DNA of 64,000 nt from Rhopalosiphum padi (GCF_020882245.1 NC_083597.1:592581-656580), one strand, 5' to 3'. Shown: positions 36,807 to 51,475, counted from the first letter of the stretch. A program made the numbers and translations. The notes: generated by a model not told the origin, from the sequence alone.

Positions 36807-39244
36807 TTCATAATGTTACATGTTGTTTAAGTTATTTGTATTTTTTTACTATATATACGTTATTAGATAGAAAACAATTACGGGTTTGAAGTAAAATTGG
36901 TGCAATTCAAAGAAACTCAAGTATTTTTTCCTACATGTCTAAAACCAGTGAGCACTCGATGTAAGATAGACTGTTCGAATGATGTTATAATGGAATTAGC
37001 TACCACTACAGTATTTGAAGGAAGCATTTTCGGCTTACATCAGTTCTGGGAATATTTCATTGTTATGAGTTTATTTTGGATTAGTCAAGCAATAACTTGG
37101 AGTCTTCAAGACCCAATTTGCCTTGATCTCTTAGGTGATTGTTTTATATTTTAAAGTTGACTATATATAATTTATCTCACAAAAATGAAAAAATAAGTTA
37201 CGATTTAGAGAACGTAAAGTGCAGTGTATATTGTCACACTATTGGTAAAATTTATAATATATAGTCATGCAAATATAATATTTTAATCTGTGCTATTATT
37301 GTTATTTTATTCAGGAACTAGACTTGAAGATTACGGTAAACAAAGGTGTTGGGGATCTATTAGTTGGGGACTCTTCTCGATATTTGGTGGAGCACTTGTT
37401 GATTATTTTAGTGATAGTGATATTCACAAGAACTACTTACCAATTTACTATCTGTGTCTTTTAATCATATTGTGTGATTTTATGGTAGCTTATAAAATAA
37501 AAGTAAGTTTTTCATATTTATTGCATTTCGTTACCAATAATTAGTGTTATATGACATCATAAATATGTACTCTATGACATTTGAAATTTGAATTGTAGAC
37601 TGTAGAAATTTAGTAATATTAAACCTTCAACTATATGATAATAAATTATTTTTTTTTTATGTTTACACGATTTATTGAAGATAACTGAGACAATTGGATC
37701 TAAAAATACACTATCAGACATATTCAAATTAATAACTAATATAAATATTGTAATATTCTTTATATGGATCATATTGATGGGTGTTTGTACATCTATGGTG
37801 TGGAATTACCTTTTTTGGTAATATACTTAATTTTATATTTAAAAATGTTATTTCAATGTTTAACATTAAATAATTATTTTTTGATTTTGTTAAAAAAACT
37901 ATTACCTATTCATAATATAGTTTTTAAAGTCATTTATTTGTAGCTTATACGTTATGGATTTAACTTTTTTGTTTTATAGGTATATGGAGGATTTAACTCA
38001 GAAGTATCACAGTGAAAATCAATTGTGGATAAAAACATTGCAGGGATCAGCCATTGGAATTCAATGTATTGGTGGTGAAATGCCATTTTTATTTTTTTCT
38101 GGTTGGATTATTAAACGAATTGGTCATACAAATTGCATGGCCTTAGGTCTTTTCACTTTTGCTATTAGGTTTTACTTGTATTCTATTATAACTAACCCTA
38201 TTTGGATACTGCCAATTGAATTCACCAATGGCATAACATTCGGATTGTGTCACGCTGTAATGATGGAATACGCAAAAATCGTTGCTCCTGTAAGTGCTAT
38301 CACCACTGTGGTAGGATTTTCTGGAGCCCTATTTGAAGGTGTAGGTATGTATATGTGTCCAAGTGTTTATGATATTAGATCGATGGTCATTTATTGAATT
38401 ATTGATTCATTTTAACTGCGTGGTAGATATTTTTATATTTACATATAATTTTTTAAACCTATATTATGATATATTATGACTAACAAAATGTGTTTCTGGT
38501 GTATAAAGTTTATCTTGATTAACTTAATAAATCATTAATTATACTTTATAACTATAATCGATGCATAAATATAGAAAAATAATAATATTGTGTCATTAAA
38601 TAATTGAAAAATTACTTACCTTCAAATAGTAACCACATTATCTATATCAACACTATAAGATATTGTTGATCTTAAAATAGCTACATGAAGTTTTTAAAAA
38701 TATGTTTTCTAACTAAATCAGTAGATACATTTATGACACTAACTATAAATTTAATATTTTACAATCTATATAGAATATATATAGGTACATAATATTATTA
38801 GAACACTCATATATACCATCATAGATTATATTAAAGTTTATTAATACAATTATTAACTTATTTTTTGTTCATCCAGCATATTTAATTGAAAATAATTAGT
38901 AAATAATTTTGAATAATAATATGGTTAACTGATAATTTATTGTTTATGGAATATTCAATTGATTGTTTTTATCAATAAATATTTTATTTTATTATGTAGA
39001 AATAATCTATAATCATGTTTGTAATATTCACGAGACTATGAGCCTATGTATTTAATGCTATTTATAAATTCTTTTTTTAGGTATATCTTTAGGTGGTTTG
39101 ATAGGTGGATTTTTTTACGAAAAATTTGGAGGAGAATCAACATTTAAGTTATTTTCTTGCGGTTCCTTATTGATGGGTATTCTTCATGTATTATTTATTG
39201 TGTTCAGTAAGAAAAATATAAAAGGAGAAGGTACCATAAATTGA
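32710..39244 (+). CDS. MFSD6-like major facilitator transporter, copy 2
   Basis: Putative membrane solute carrier, MFSD6/MFS_1-like family, substrate unknown. Exons 32710-32770, 34658-35022, 35199-35342, 36867-37134, 37315-37502, 37681-37817, 37980-38344, 39081-39244; all junctions are GT-AG and the joined frame is 563 aa. The start is the first in-frame ATG (MFSVNKRMLRMKFHYF). A splice acceptor TTTTTTCAG about 50 nt upstream suggests a preceding untranslated exon. TM1-TM3 lie at about residues 14-85, the glycosylated extracellular loop at 86-255, TM4-TM6 at 256-342, TM7-TM12 at 355-550, with 'GGEMPFLFFSGWIIKRIGH' between TM8 and TM9. The TM2-TM3 loop reads VDKFPVKR, with proline where copies 1, 3, 4 and 5 have arginine. 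In exon 3 it keeps three cysteines (YC, IC, YC) shared with copy 1. It is closest to copy 3, 1.4 kb downstream. Confidence 0.92.
33810..33985. repeat. Possible pogo-like remnant in intron 1 of copy 2
   Basis: 'ATCGATGTAACAAACTCTCG' and 'ATATAACAAACTTTTTT', with an opposite-looking 'GAGGTAACGAAGTTCGGC' upstream, resemble internal or terminal words of pogo-type elements. No clean inverted repeat or target site is visible. Confidence 0.25.
36690..36807 (+). repeat. Repeat fragment A4 followed by (ATT)n
   Basis: 'CTGCTCAGAATCTTTTTTCG' and 'AAAATTTAACACATCCATCA' match the dispersed repeat; an (ATT)n microsatellite runs from about 36775 to 36807. It lies in intron 3 of copy 2, just upstream of exon 4. 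Confidence 0.6.
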
Positions 39245-40626
39245 AATTATATTTGTATAAGCTTAAACTACTAAATTTAATGTTTTTACCAAACACTTAT
39301 AAATAACAATGTTAAGTAATTTATATATATTTATAAATACCTTAAATAATTTTTAATGATATATAATTTATAAGCTATACTACTAAATTTTTTTTTATGA
39401 TTTATAGTTTGAACTTTACTATAAATATTAATTAAAAAAATAGTTTTAATGTATTAATTATTAATTTGTATTTCAAAATGTATGAAAATTGTATTACAAA
39501 AGTTCTATTATTTAAATGTTAATTTATTATCATTTCGATAAATGTTTTTATTGTTAAAATAAAAGTTTATATGTAATCTAAAAAACATCTATTAAACCAG
39601 ACTAAAAGTCAGGCTGTCTTGTGGTTAAGCTTATCGCCTAATTATTATTTTCATTATGATGTTAAATATAGGGAAATTTACAGGCGTATCTCTTTTACTA
39701 AATATTATTTAATATTTATTTAATATTCTACGTAAGTACATGCCATGCGATAAAAATGTGAAAACCTAAAATCTCCAGTGACTTAAAATTAAAAAATATA
39801 GTATATGGAAATTTTTTTTAAAATTTAAAACTACATTAAATGTGTTAATTATGCAGTCAAATATGATTAGAATTTATTTATTTACAATTATTTTATACTT
39901 GTAGCGTATATTATAATAAATATTTGGAATTGGAACATTATTATTCAGTTGTATTGGACAAGTTTTGCATTTACCACCCAAAATTATTTATATATTTTAT
40001 TATTTATTTTATACATTATAGAAAAATATATAAATATATTATATACCATATACGTTACGGGATATAAACAATAAGAATGACAATTTTGACTCATATTAAA
40101 CGCCACAAATATGCTATCATTATATTGATTGATATCAATAGGTCAGTAATTATTATTAATGTTTTAATAGTATTTAATTATAATAGAACTACTATATGAT
40201 AATATAGTCAGTAAGAAAAGAAATAAAATAAAACAATTTATCTCTACGTATTAGTTTCTGATCGACGAGCTCTTTATTAAAACGTATTTATAATAGTGTG
40301 TAAAGTTGGATATTATTACTAGTTACTACGTGTAAGTATAATTTCATACACATTTTTTATTAGTTATATAACTTATACATGTTGTAATTTCTTGTATTTT
40401 CACCATCTAATAGCTACTAAAAATGAATTGATTTACTTTAAGATGTTTAGAAAACAAAAATTATTTAATTATACACACTCAATTTAACACCTTAAGTTTT
40501 ACATCTGTATCAAATTAAAACAATGTTTAATTATATTTAGTAATCTGCAGTTATCACTCATTGTTCATTAAGTATTTGGCTTGGCATCTTAACATAAGGC
40601 GCTCAAAAATATCAATTGAACTAAAA
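39245..40626. other. Spacer between copies 2 and 3
   Basis: 1.4 kb of AT-rich DNA holding the 3'UTR of copy 2, with candidate poly(A) signal AATAAA at 39558-39563, and the upstream region of copy 3. No other gene is seen. Its shortness fits a local tandem duplication. Confidence 0.6.
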
Positions 40627-43600
40627 ATGCTTCCAATACATATTCGAATAAATAAACGCACGCTACGAATGAAATTTCATTATTTTCTTTATATGGGCGG
40701 TAAGTACCAAAGTTATTATGTAGGTAACATTATTATTTATATTTGTATGATATCTAAAACTCAAAATTATGTTTTAAAAACATTTCTAACTCAACATCTA
40801 GATAGGTACTTAGTACCTGGTACTATATAATATTTTAGTAAATACTTAGATGGTTTATATTTATTATTTATACCAAAGTAGGTAAGTTTATTTAATATTA
40901 TATTATGAGTGATGATTTTTTTTTTATAATACTTGATAATAATACAGAAGGATTTTTCATGTTAAAAGTACTGTGTAATATGTACTATGCAGTACTTGTT
41001 GTTGTACAACCACACATAGTAATATGATAATAAAACTAATTTTTTCTATGCTGTACTGTACTTTATCCACTTACACTCTATTTATTAAATTGACTTACAA
41101 ATTTCTATTATTATTTATTTCTGCAGGTGTTGCGTCAGTTCAAGGATTTGCACCTACAATAGCGAAACAACTAGGTTATTCGCCAATGGTAGTCGGTTCT
41201 GTTTTTACATACTTGTCTATGCTATCCTTTTTTGTGAAACCTATTATAGGAATTATCGTTGATAAATTTCGCGTAAAAAGAATAATATTTCTTGCTTGTG
41301 TTTTGTTATGTGGTCTTACAGCGTTCGCTTTAAAATTTGTCCAAAAAATACCCACCGAAGCTGTTGCGAATTTAAGTTGTAATACAACAACAGAATTACA
41401 CATTTGTTCAACCAATGACGACTATTTGCCTCAATGTGATGATAGTCTATTTAAGATAATAAAAAATAGTACAGAAACCATCGAATGTCAAGTATGTATA
41501 CATTGGTAAATGGATTTAAATCAGTGTTAATGTACCTATCCAATTTAGATAGGCTTTTAAAAAATTATTTTGTAGAATATTTGAAATTTCTAAAAAAATA
41601 TCCAGTGTCAATATTATGTAGATTTTAGGTACTTGCAGTCGTATATATTTATTATAAAATATTTAATAAATTTTATTTCAACAATTTTAAATTGATAGTT
41701 ATATTATCCATAAGATATTATTGATATTGAACCTAAATATTATATAGTTACATTACATTATTTAGTAAAACAGATCATAATAATATTAGTATTGAGTGAT
41801 TGTAATTTGCATTATTATGAATGTATGATATAGATTTTGTTCTATCTTGTTATACGACATGCAACTATGATGGGAGGATAAATAAAAAAATCAAATACTT
41901 TTAGAATTCAAACCTTTCAATTCATAGCTCTTTGCATAATTACAAATGCCCCATTCTATATTTCAAATCACACTCTTCATACACTGACTTAAGAATTAAC
42001 ACTATACGAAACTGCAAAAATACTATATAAACTATTCCGCTCACAGTTAACTATAACCACCCAAATCCCCTAATGGTTAATATCAGCGCTAAACTCTAGC
42101 GCCATTCTTGGAAATTCTTTTTGTAAGTTAAAGAGAAGATGGTGTCATGATGATCTGGTTTTTTTTTCACGGGTCTCATGTCAAAATAAATATGTATACA
42201 TTATATATCCGCAAACATGCTTATTGTAAATTAAATACTACAGATTGTTTGTTTTGAAATAAAGTTAAAAAAATAAAATTTTGTTAAAATTAATTTTAAA
42301 TTATACGTATATATAATTATCTGTATCTATTATATTTATAATATATTCAGAAGCTTAATAAACAATATTATATTTTACGAATCGTTAAAAATAATTAACC
42401 CGGATTACTTCTAAAATTTTCAAAGCTGATGTTTTCCTATACTAATACCTATTATGAACACTTTAAAATATCTATAAGAATATAAAAATATAAATTTTAC
42501 TCTTAATTTTTTTTAAGTGTTACGATTTTCTATTACCAGCTTATAATTTCTTGATAATCCATACAGTTTATAACGTTTAGTACACAATACATTTTCCATA
42601 TAAAATGAAAACAATATCATTATTTAATAAATGATTAAATAAAATGTGTTTTGTCAATATTTTTATCAGTTACGTTGTGATCAAAATGAATTGTTTCGGG
42701 ACGAAATTGATAGATCTTGGAATATCATCGGTTATAATATAACTCCAAATATTACGTATAAAAACAATGAACTCGAGTATCTCAATGTAACTTTGATTAT
42801 CAATGCAACAGATCAGGTAAAATTTTTATGATCTCAGATGTTGCTGTAGATTTTGAGACACAAGTAGGTGTATAACTATAACTTGTAGTGACGTTTCATT
42901 TATTATATTGTTATTAGATCGAACAGAACTATGTTTTTCAAGTGAAATCAGTACATATTATGAAAACACAAATTGTATTACCATTTTGTAAGAAACCGGT
43001 TAGTACTCGGTGCAAAATGAACTGTTCGGACGATGTCATGATGGAAATGGCAAGTGTTCAAAAGTTTGAAGGAAGTATTTTTGGCTTACATCAGTTCTGG
43101 AAATATTTAATTGTTATGAGCTTATTTTGGATTAGCCAAGCAATCACTTGGAGTCTACAAGACCCTATATGCTTTGACCTTTTAGGTGAGTAATTCTAAA
43201 CATAAAATTAATAAATTTTTATTTTCCTCGCCAATAAATGTTTGTTTGTGTTGAAGTTTTGATTTGACTTTAAGATAGTAATAGTTATATTACGATTTAA
43301 TGATGCTATACGTATATCATATCTATTATCTATATAATACCTACATGGTAGCTCTTAATTATTAATAAATCAAATTAGGGATTAAAAGCAGAACAGTTAT
43401 TTTTTAAATATTGTAGTGTATTTTATTTTATTTGGAATTTGTTTTACAATTTATCTGGACAATTAAGTACCTAATTAAATGTAGTATTAAAAGGAGTGTA
43501 CTGTATACATAGTACATACACGTACAGTCGTACGTGATATTATGTGATACAATATAATTTAATATAAGTCGTTATTATATTATACTAAAACTGTACAACT

Positions 43601-46172
43601 TTAGAATAAAAAATATTTGTATATCGCATGGCACTTAAAAAAATTAACATAAATTCTATGTAGGTACGAGCCACTACGAGGTATCTGGTACCTTGTATAT
43701 TAGAAATTAGTATAACCATATGTACCAACTTATATCGTTTTTAATTATTTTACTTATAATTCACAATAGTTTATTTATTTCATTTTTTATTAGTAATATC
43801 TGGTATATTTGTATTTTGTTCCTATTATTGTTTATCCGATTAATGTTGATTAATAGATGATAAGCCTGAAGATTTTGGCAAACAAAGGTGTTGGGGATCC
43901 ATAAGTTGGGGACTTTTCTCTGTTTTTGGCGGAGTACTTGTTGATTATTTCAGTAATAGTAATTACCAAAAAAACTACGTTCCAATTTATTATTTATGCC
44001 TTATAATAATACTATGGGATTTTGCCTTGGCTCACAAAATAGAAGTAAGTTTGTTGCATTACTTTACCTATTGAGTAATATGTAAAAATACAACATAGTG
44101 TACTGTATAGTATTGTCATTATATAATCGTTTAAAATTTTAAAATTATATATTTAAGATAACTGAGACAGTTGGATCTAAGAATACATTTTCAGACGTAT
44201 TCAAATTAATAACTAATTTCAATGTTATAATCTATTTGATATGGATTATAGTGATGGGAATTTGCACATCAATGCCATGGAATTATCTATTTTGGTAGGT
44301 AAGAATGTAAGATAATAATTTTATAGTAGCTATATAGTAGGTATACGTATACAACGCTATCATAATTAAAAATAAAAACATATAGGCGGTGCCAAATTTT
44401 TCTCCAAATGTAAATGGCAAATATTAGGAAATCTTATATCTTGAATAGTGATTGGTATCATAAAATTATTTTTAAAAATAAAATTTTTATCGATAACGGA
44501 TTGGATGTTATAAAATAATTTAGGTATAATAATACAATTTTTTGAAGAATTTATATAAAAGATTATTTCATGTATTTAATTAGAACTTGGTAGACGTAAC
44601 AAAAAGTCTTCCCCCTCCCCTCACTTCTTGCAAGGTCTGCGTATGATGCCTATGAAATAATTGTGTACTCTTTAAGTGATTTTAAGTAATTTTAAGTTGG
44701 ATATTTTTATCGGATTATATTTATTGAATATAATATAATATTTAATAGTAAGATTGTATAAAAAATGTATACAATATATTTAATGGTAAATGATTATTAA
44801 TTTCGTAACAACTAAATTTCAAATATTAAATTTAATTGATTTTAATAAACGACAAAATTTATTGAATGCAATTAGATTTTAGAAAACAGCTTGTTTGTAT
44901 TTTAGGTACATGGAGGACTTAACCCGAAAGTATCACAGTGATAAGCAATCTTGGATAAAAACTTTACAAGGTTTGGCTATAGGAATTCAATGTATTGGCG
45001 GTGAAATGCCGTTCTTATTTTTTTCCGGTTGGTTGATCAAACGAATTGGTTATACGTATTGCATGGTCTTAGGTCTTTTCACTTTTGCTATTAGATTCTA
45101 CTTGTATTCTATTATAACTAACCCTATTTGGATACTGCCAGTCGAATTCACTAACGGAATTACATTTGGGTTGTGTCATGCCGTCTTAGTAGCATATGCT
45201 AGATTCATAGCTCCGCAAAGTTCTGCCACAACAGTAGTAGCGCTATCGGGAGCTCTATTCGAAGGTGTCGGTAAGTGTAATATTATGATTCACTGATAAA
45301 AAAAAAGGTTACTTTATATAAGACATATAATGATGTGTTTGCAATAATATATGCAATTGTTTGATTATTACTAATAAATATTTAATTTAAATTTATCGAA
45401 TGAGTCCGTTGATTAAAAATTGTATACCTAATCTAAAACTTAAATATATATATACACATTTTTTTCTTTATAAAGTTATAAACACATTATAGGTATATAT
45501 ACTTAACTTTTTTGCTCTCATAAAAATAGGCGTCAGACTGATTAGTAATGGAGTTCTAATATGAAAGACTTTAAAAAAATATCCAAAATTTTCTCAAATG
45601 TTTGTAAAAATATTTTTTGGATTAATAAAAACAGAAAAAAAACATAATATATCGTATGAACGTATGTTATAGTTAGTTTAGACCATTATGGGTTTGTACT
45701 TTTATCATGCCTATATTTTTGTACAAAAATAATGAGTTTCAGGATTCAACAGGGGAGAATTTTTTAAATAACTATTTATTAAAACTGCAATATATAATAA
45801 TAATTGTATAGCTCATAAAAAATATTGTTTAACCAACTTATTTATTCATTATAGCTTATTTGTATATATTGTAAATTAAGTATTTTTCAATAAAAAAAAA
45901 ATGGACTGATTAATGCAGTTTTTTCAATTTTAAAAAACAAAAGTATGAATACCTATCATTTTTTTTTCAATATTTTTTATTTAAAATATGACTACAATTT
46001 GTATAATATAATTTTATTTAATTTTCCAGGTATTTCTTTTGGTGGTGTGGTCGGTGGATTTTTGTACCAAACATATGGAGGAAAGCGAACATTTAAATTA
46101 TTTTCTTATGGCTCATTAATAATGGGTATTTTGCATGTAATATTTATTAAGTTCACTATTAAGTCAAATTAA
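40627..46172 (+). CDS. MFSD6-like major facilitator transporter, copy 3
   Basis: Putative membrane solute carrier, MFSD6/MFS_1-like family, substrate unknown. Exons 40627-40699, 41127-41491, 42670-42816, 42918-43185, 43857-44044, 44158-44294, 44906-45270, 46030-46172; joined frame 561 aa. The start is the ATG at 40627 (MLPIHIRINKRTLRMKFHYF); the frame is open further upstream, to 40561, but without another ATG. The motif-A-like loop is GIIVDKFRVKR. In the TM3-TM4 loop it has many sequons (NTT, NST, NIT, NVT, NAT), but two of the three exon 3 cysteines found in copies 1 and 2 are replaced by D and N. Exons 4 and 7 are the most similar to copy 2, and a 72-bp tract in exon 7 is almost identical. 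A candidate AATAAA is at 46278-46283, about 105 nt past the stop. Confidence 0.92.
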
Positions 46173-46954
46173 TATTAAAAGAAATATTTGTTTTGTAAAT
46201 TAAGCTAAGTACCTATTCAGTTATTGAGACTTTTCTAGGTAATAAAATGAGAATGTAAATAATTTGATAATGAAAAAAATAAATTATTAAAATAAACTAC
46301 ATTATTTTATTTTCTAGAAACTTATCTAAGTTGTTAACATATTTTTAGATTGCCATGGAATGATTTTCCAATAAAACTTACATGTAAATAAGTAACTAGA
46401 AATTTCTAATAGACAATTTTTAATATTAATTTCTAGAATTATAGATTATTTAAGTAAAAATTGGTTGTTCTCATAGAAGACTAACTATCATTATTCTACA
46501 GCTTACCTATGTATGTTATTTTTACTTATTGTATATTTTATAACGATATGTTTCTATTTAATTGTTAATATCATATTATGAATTAAACGTTTATGTTTTA
46601 AGTAGAAAATATATTTTAAGATAATTAATTAAAAGTATTTAATAACTTTTATGAGAAAATATTATGTATCTATTGTCTACTTTATATTTTATTAAGTTGT
46701 ATATAAGATAAATAAATAAATAAATAAATAACAAAATAATTGTAAATAACATAACCTAGTTATAATTGATACATTTTTTAAATAATACTTTTATAATATT
46801 AATGTAAAAAAATAATTACAATATTATTATATAATATAGATTAAATTTTTTTTCATTATTTCCGTTAATATTCTGTTTAAACAAAAAAAAAAGGTTAGGT
46901 TAGGTTTTAAAGCTATTTAACCAGGTAAAAATATTTTTATCGATATGCAAAGAA

Positions 46955-47215
46955 AAATAAACTGTGCGGGTAACAAGTACGCGCGGACGAAGTGAAACTT
47001 CTTTTAGTCATGCAACTGATATTAGGTGTGTATTGGAATAAAATAAAAATAATACACTTTACAATTTTATTTTTAATAGAACTATATTTTTTAATGACAA
47101 AACGGCTTCTAAACGGCTGGACCGATTTGTATGAATTTTTGGTCGTGACGGCCCGACCGCAATGCCGACCGTACCCTCGTAAAGAAATTTCACTTCAAAA
47201 ACCAAAAAAAAAAAT
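46955..47215. repeat. GC-richer block with GAAGTGAAACTTC ends, possible Helitron relative
   Basis: The left part has 'GCGCGGACGAAGTGAAACTT' and the right part 'CCTCGTAAAGAAATTTCACT', which are loosely inverted. Between them 'ACGGCTGGACCGATTTGTAT' is a motif often seen in insect rolling-circle elements. Class uncertain. Confidence 0.3.
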
Positions 47216-49248
47216 CAAAAATGTCATATATCTTGATGTTTAAGCATTTAGTAAAATGTAAAAATAGTTTAAAAAGAGTCAAAATATTCAGAAAATTATA
47301 CCATGTATGGAAAATGTTGAAACTTGGTTAGAATGTCAAGTACTGATGGTTATTCGTTTTGGAATTAGGTACAACAAAATAAGAAAAAAAATTTTGTCGA
47401 ATACTGGTTTTGCACAAAAAAATCACATTTTCTCAATTTTTTTAGAACCCGAGTGAAGCGGATAAATTTATTTATTTTACAATGGCGTATGTTTAAAATT
47501 TCATGTTCCAAACGTGTTGTGAAATATAATTATTGATATAAGCTGATAGAGTATAAAGTATGGACCATCATTACTTAGATTCGTTTTTCGTAAACAATGA
47601 TAAATTATTGAATTAAAATGTATTATATTCATTACAGTCTTACAAACAGGGTAATTACTAGAAACCTACTGTACCCATAACTGAATAATTCCTAGCAGAA
47701 AATATATTGAAGTTGAAAATCGAACTTTTTCTACAGTTGAAAAAATTGTTTTAAGACAGAAAAAAACCTATGTCATTGTATAACTGTTAATCAAAATCAA
47801 GATTTTCATTGTTTTTATCAGAATACCACAGTAAAACTTAGATTTACTGTTGCAAAGACCCATGAGAGTGACGGATAAAAGAAAACAATTCATTTTTTTA
47901 TTTATAATTATCAATTATTAATTTCAATTTCATACTCAGTAGTGTACATCATGATAAAATTAATTAATTTGAACAAATAAGTTATTTTAGTTTTTTTTAC
48001 ATATTTATACATTTTTATTTTTCTTAATAACTTTTACTTTAACAAAATTACTTTATCTTATTTCTCGTATCAATATATTTTACATTTAATTATACAATAT
48101 ACAGCATAATTTATCTTATTGATGAAAATAAGTGCGACTAGTGTAAGTATACCTAAAGGATGGGCGTGCAATATTCTATTTATAATACATGATACCATTA
48201 TGACGGTAATATAATATTACAAAAATTGATGAATCAGAGGGTGGCAGATAATCGGAGTCTTACTATAATTAAATTATTCATTATTATTTGAATTTATTTG
48301 TTAATATAATAACTAAGACTAATAATTGAAGTATAATATTATGAATAAATATTGTATTGAAGTATAATCAGAATTTGCAGCAGAACAATTTTTTTCATAA
48401 AAACATGTCATGTTGCGTGAGGGACAAACACCACCCCTTACCTCAAATTGTCTAGTATCACTTGCAAAATAGTTCACGACGTTAATTATAAAACCAAAAA
48501 TAAAGTTGTAAAATTATAATTATTATTTAAAAATATAAATTAAAAAAGTCATGAAAAATATAAATAAATAACAAATTTTATCTAAACCTTGATTATTATT
48601 ATCAAATTCTTGAACCGATTACTATTGTCACGCAGTAAGACATTCAGTGTTTGGATAGTCCAATAATGCCAGACAGAAATAAATAGTTTGTATAAAATAA
48701 TTTTGATAACGCTGTAAATTATGTTGAAAAAATTATTCATTAGTGCATATTTGATGGACATCGTATGCTCTATTAATAAATATTAATTTGATTGGTTTGT
48801 CATCAGCATAACTACAAGTGCGTTCTGTGTAGAAATATTTATTCAGTGTATAAACTATAAACGTTAAAATTTAGGGGAAGAATTCTCCCACAAGCAATTA
48901 TTATTTTTGAGTAAATTTATTCGGATAACTATACGATTATTTATAATAGGTACCGTTGATGGGTAAGCAATAATTAAAATAGTTACATATGTTTTTATAT
49001 ATTGGTATATGGTAACAATTTATTGTTAAGAATTTGTATACTAACATACATTTCAACTTATAAATAGAAACGTCATTTATTATACATAATAGGAATTAGT
49101 ATGCATTTGTACTATTTATTTAGCTATTATGATTAATCATTTTTGTTTATCGAAAGTTCTTAGGTGCTTAATTTATTAAAAAGGTTCGGCTAATTGGTTC
49201 ATAAATAAGTACTTAAAGTTGGATATTGATAACCTAATACTTTGGACT

Positions 49249-49438
49249 AGCGTCTCTTAAGCTGTGGGTCATGATTTTTTTTTTAATTATATAGTACTGT
49301 ATATATAATAATAATATAATATATATTATATATTTTTTAGAATTACTTATTGATCCTGTAAAAGTGAAACCATGTAGGTCGCGATAGATTTTCAGGGAAA
49401 AATTTAAGTCGTGGTCCTAAAATTTTGAGAAACACTGC
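49249..49438. mobile_element. hAT-type element, short copy
   Basis: It begins AGCGTCTCTTAAGCTGTGGG and ends GTCCTAAAATTTTGAG-AAACACTGC. The flanks are TTTGGACT (49241-49248) and TTTTGACT (49439-49446), a 7/8 match. The same termini and interior words ('GTGAAACCATG', 'GTCGTGGTCCTAAAA') recur at 60370-61124. Confidence 0.65.
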
Positions 49439-50206
49439 TTTTGACTATTTATTTATTAGTAAATATTTATTTTATTTTAAAAGTTAATAAACAAAAACAT
49501 TTGTAACCTGTAATACGAATATACATATATATAGAATGGCCCGATAGTTGGTATCTAATTATTAACGTTATTATTTGTTTCAACTAATTTTCTTTATATT
49601 ATCTTTTTTATTAGTTACAAAATTAATTTATAATGAATATTTATATTATATCAAATAGTATAATATTTAATCAGTGAGTCGAAACGTCCATGAAACCATT
49701 ATTAGGTTAGATCAAAATGGTTGTACAAGTCGTTTTTATCAAAATAAATTATTTTGTTCATAGATAACCAATGAATGGCTTAAATTAGCATATTAAATAA
49801 GTAGCCGTGATCTGAAATAAATAAGAGAGGTAGATTATTTGCATACAAATATAAATATATATAATAGAGGTCTAATTCCAGCAAAGGGTCTCATTATTAA
49901 CTATTTAAAACTTTAATATTAGGTACCTATCTATTATTTTCATGTGATAAACGTTATAGCTTATCCGTTCATTATTTATGATTTTATATTAATATAATTA
50001 ATTTTTACCTATAACTTAACAAATACAAATTTAATAATACATGTTAAACCTTTATCTATATTGGCGTTTATAAATTTAATATTATTAATATGTCAAAATT
50101 AATAATTTAATTTTTTAGTATGAATTACGAACAAAATTGAAAATACAAGTAACCGTCAGTTATACTTGTACACGTAGTATATATTAAAGATTTGTCCTAC
50201 CTATCT

Positions 50207-50208
<2 letters not shown>

Positions 50209-50260
<52 letters not shown>

Positions 50261-50261
50261 A
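50209..50261. repeat. (CA)n-(TA)n microsatellite
   Basis: About 15 CA units run directly into about a dozen TA units. Expected to vary in length between individuals. Confidence 0.9.
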
Positions 50262-51475
50262 TAAGGTAAAAAGAATGTATTGTTTTATTTAGGAATTACC
50301 TATATTGTACGTGTTTATACTAAGTATAATTATATAATTTTATTTACCTATTTATGTTGTGTATTATTGTATAGTGTAAAATATTTTCTACTTTATTTTT
50401 ATATATTAATATTAATAAATGTTTCAATCTATAAAATATATAATATCCAAAGTTATAAATAAACTATAAGCTATGTTATAAAGAATTAAAAAAAAAAATA
50501 ACCAAATTTCTAATGCAATTAGAATTAAAATTATACAATACATTTACAGCTAAGAATTATTCAATAAACTACATATGGTTTCTAGAATAGGGAAGGAAAT
50601 TAATTTTATCATTAACCTTCACTTATGTAATTAATTTTTACGATTATAACTTTTAAAAATTGCAAAAAATGAGAACAAATAAGATACCATTAGAAAATTA
50701 ACTGTAAGAGATAATTGTGTATTTTTGTAATTAGGTAATCACTAGATAACTTCCTTGCGATAATTTTATTGTTCAAATCTAAGAATGGAATGTTCGATAC
50801 TGTAGTGTTAAAATATAAAAATTCATGTGGTTTGATCTACTTGGAATCTCTTACGACATGTGGCGCTGTTTCACTTAACCAAAAAGCGCCTAATAAGAAG
50901 ATCGCATCACTACGCATCACGTCAAAAGTAAAATCTTATTTAATTTTATTATTATAAAATTTAGATTTTTTTGTTTAATATTATAAATCATTTTTATTAG
51001 TAAAATTAACATAATTAACAACCAACAAGTTAATAATAAATTATTCGGTTTAAACATGGACCACGGACTTAAACATTACTTAATACTTATTTATTTTTAA
51101 TTTGTTTATTATATTAATTATTTTACTGAACATTATTAATATCTACGTGATAATATTGAAAGTATGATGTTTTATTTATTTTTTATTACCTATTAATAAG
51201 CTATCACTAGAGCTGATTATGTTTCTAACATCAATTTCCTTATCTCTGGTAAATGTGAAACTTTTTTGGTATAGATAACTTTAATACTTACATATATTAT
51301 TCTCAATATTCAATTACAATATTAATACATTCTATTTAATAATTAACACATATAAAATAATACGTATCTTGTTCTTTATAACTATTGATTTATAATTATA
51401 TCGTAAATTAAAATATATAATGTGTGTGGTTATCTTCATATAACAGGATATATATATTTCAATAAACACTTCAAG

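Larger units (their letters stand above)
46173..51475. other. Spacer between copies 3 and 4
   Basis: AT-rich and without a supportable gene. It contains two short TTAGG-like units near 46893, a GC-richer repeat block at about 46955-47215, a fragment of the dispersed repeat near 47570-47640, a pogo-like end near 48240-48262 (GATAATCGGAGTCTTACT), a hAT-type element at 49249-49438 and a CA/TA microsatellite at 50209-50261. The short ORFs at 46992-47243, 50280-50462 and 50769-50957 have no recognisable domain. Confidence 0.55.

Noticed and set aside
40561..40626. Upstream extension of copy 3 exon 1
   Set aside because: The frame is open back to 40561 but only from a TTG. The ATG at 40627 aligns with the starts of the other copies.
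50209..50261. CA/TA tract as a regulatory element
   Set aside because: Ordinary microsatellite with no supporting context.
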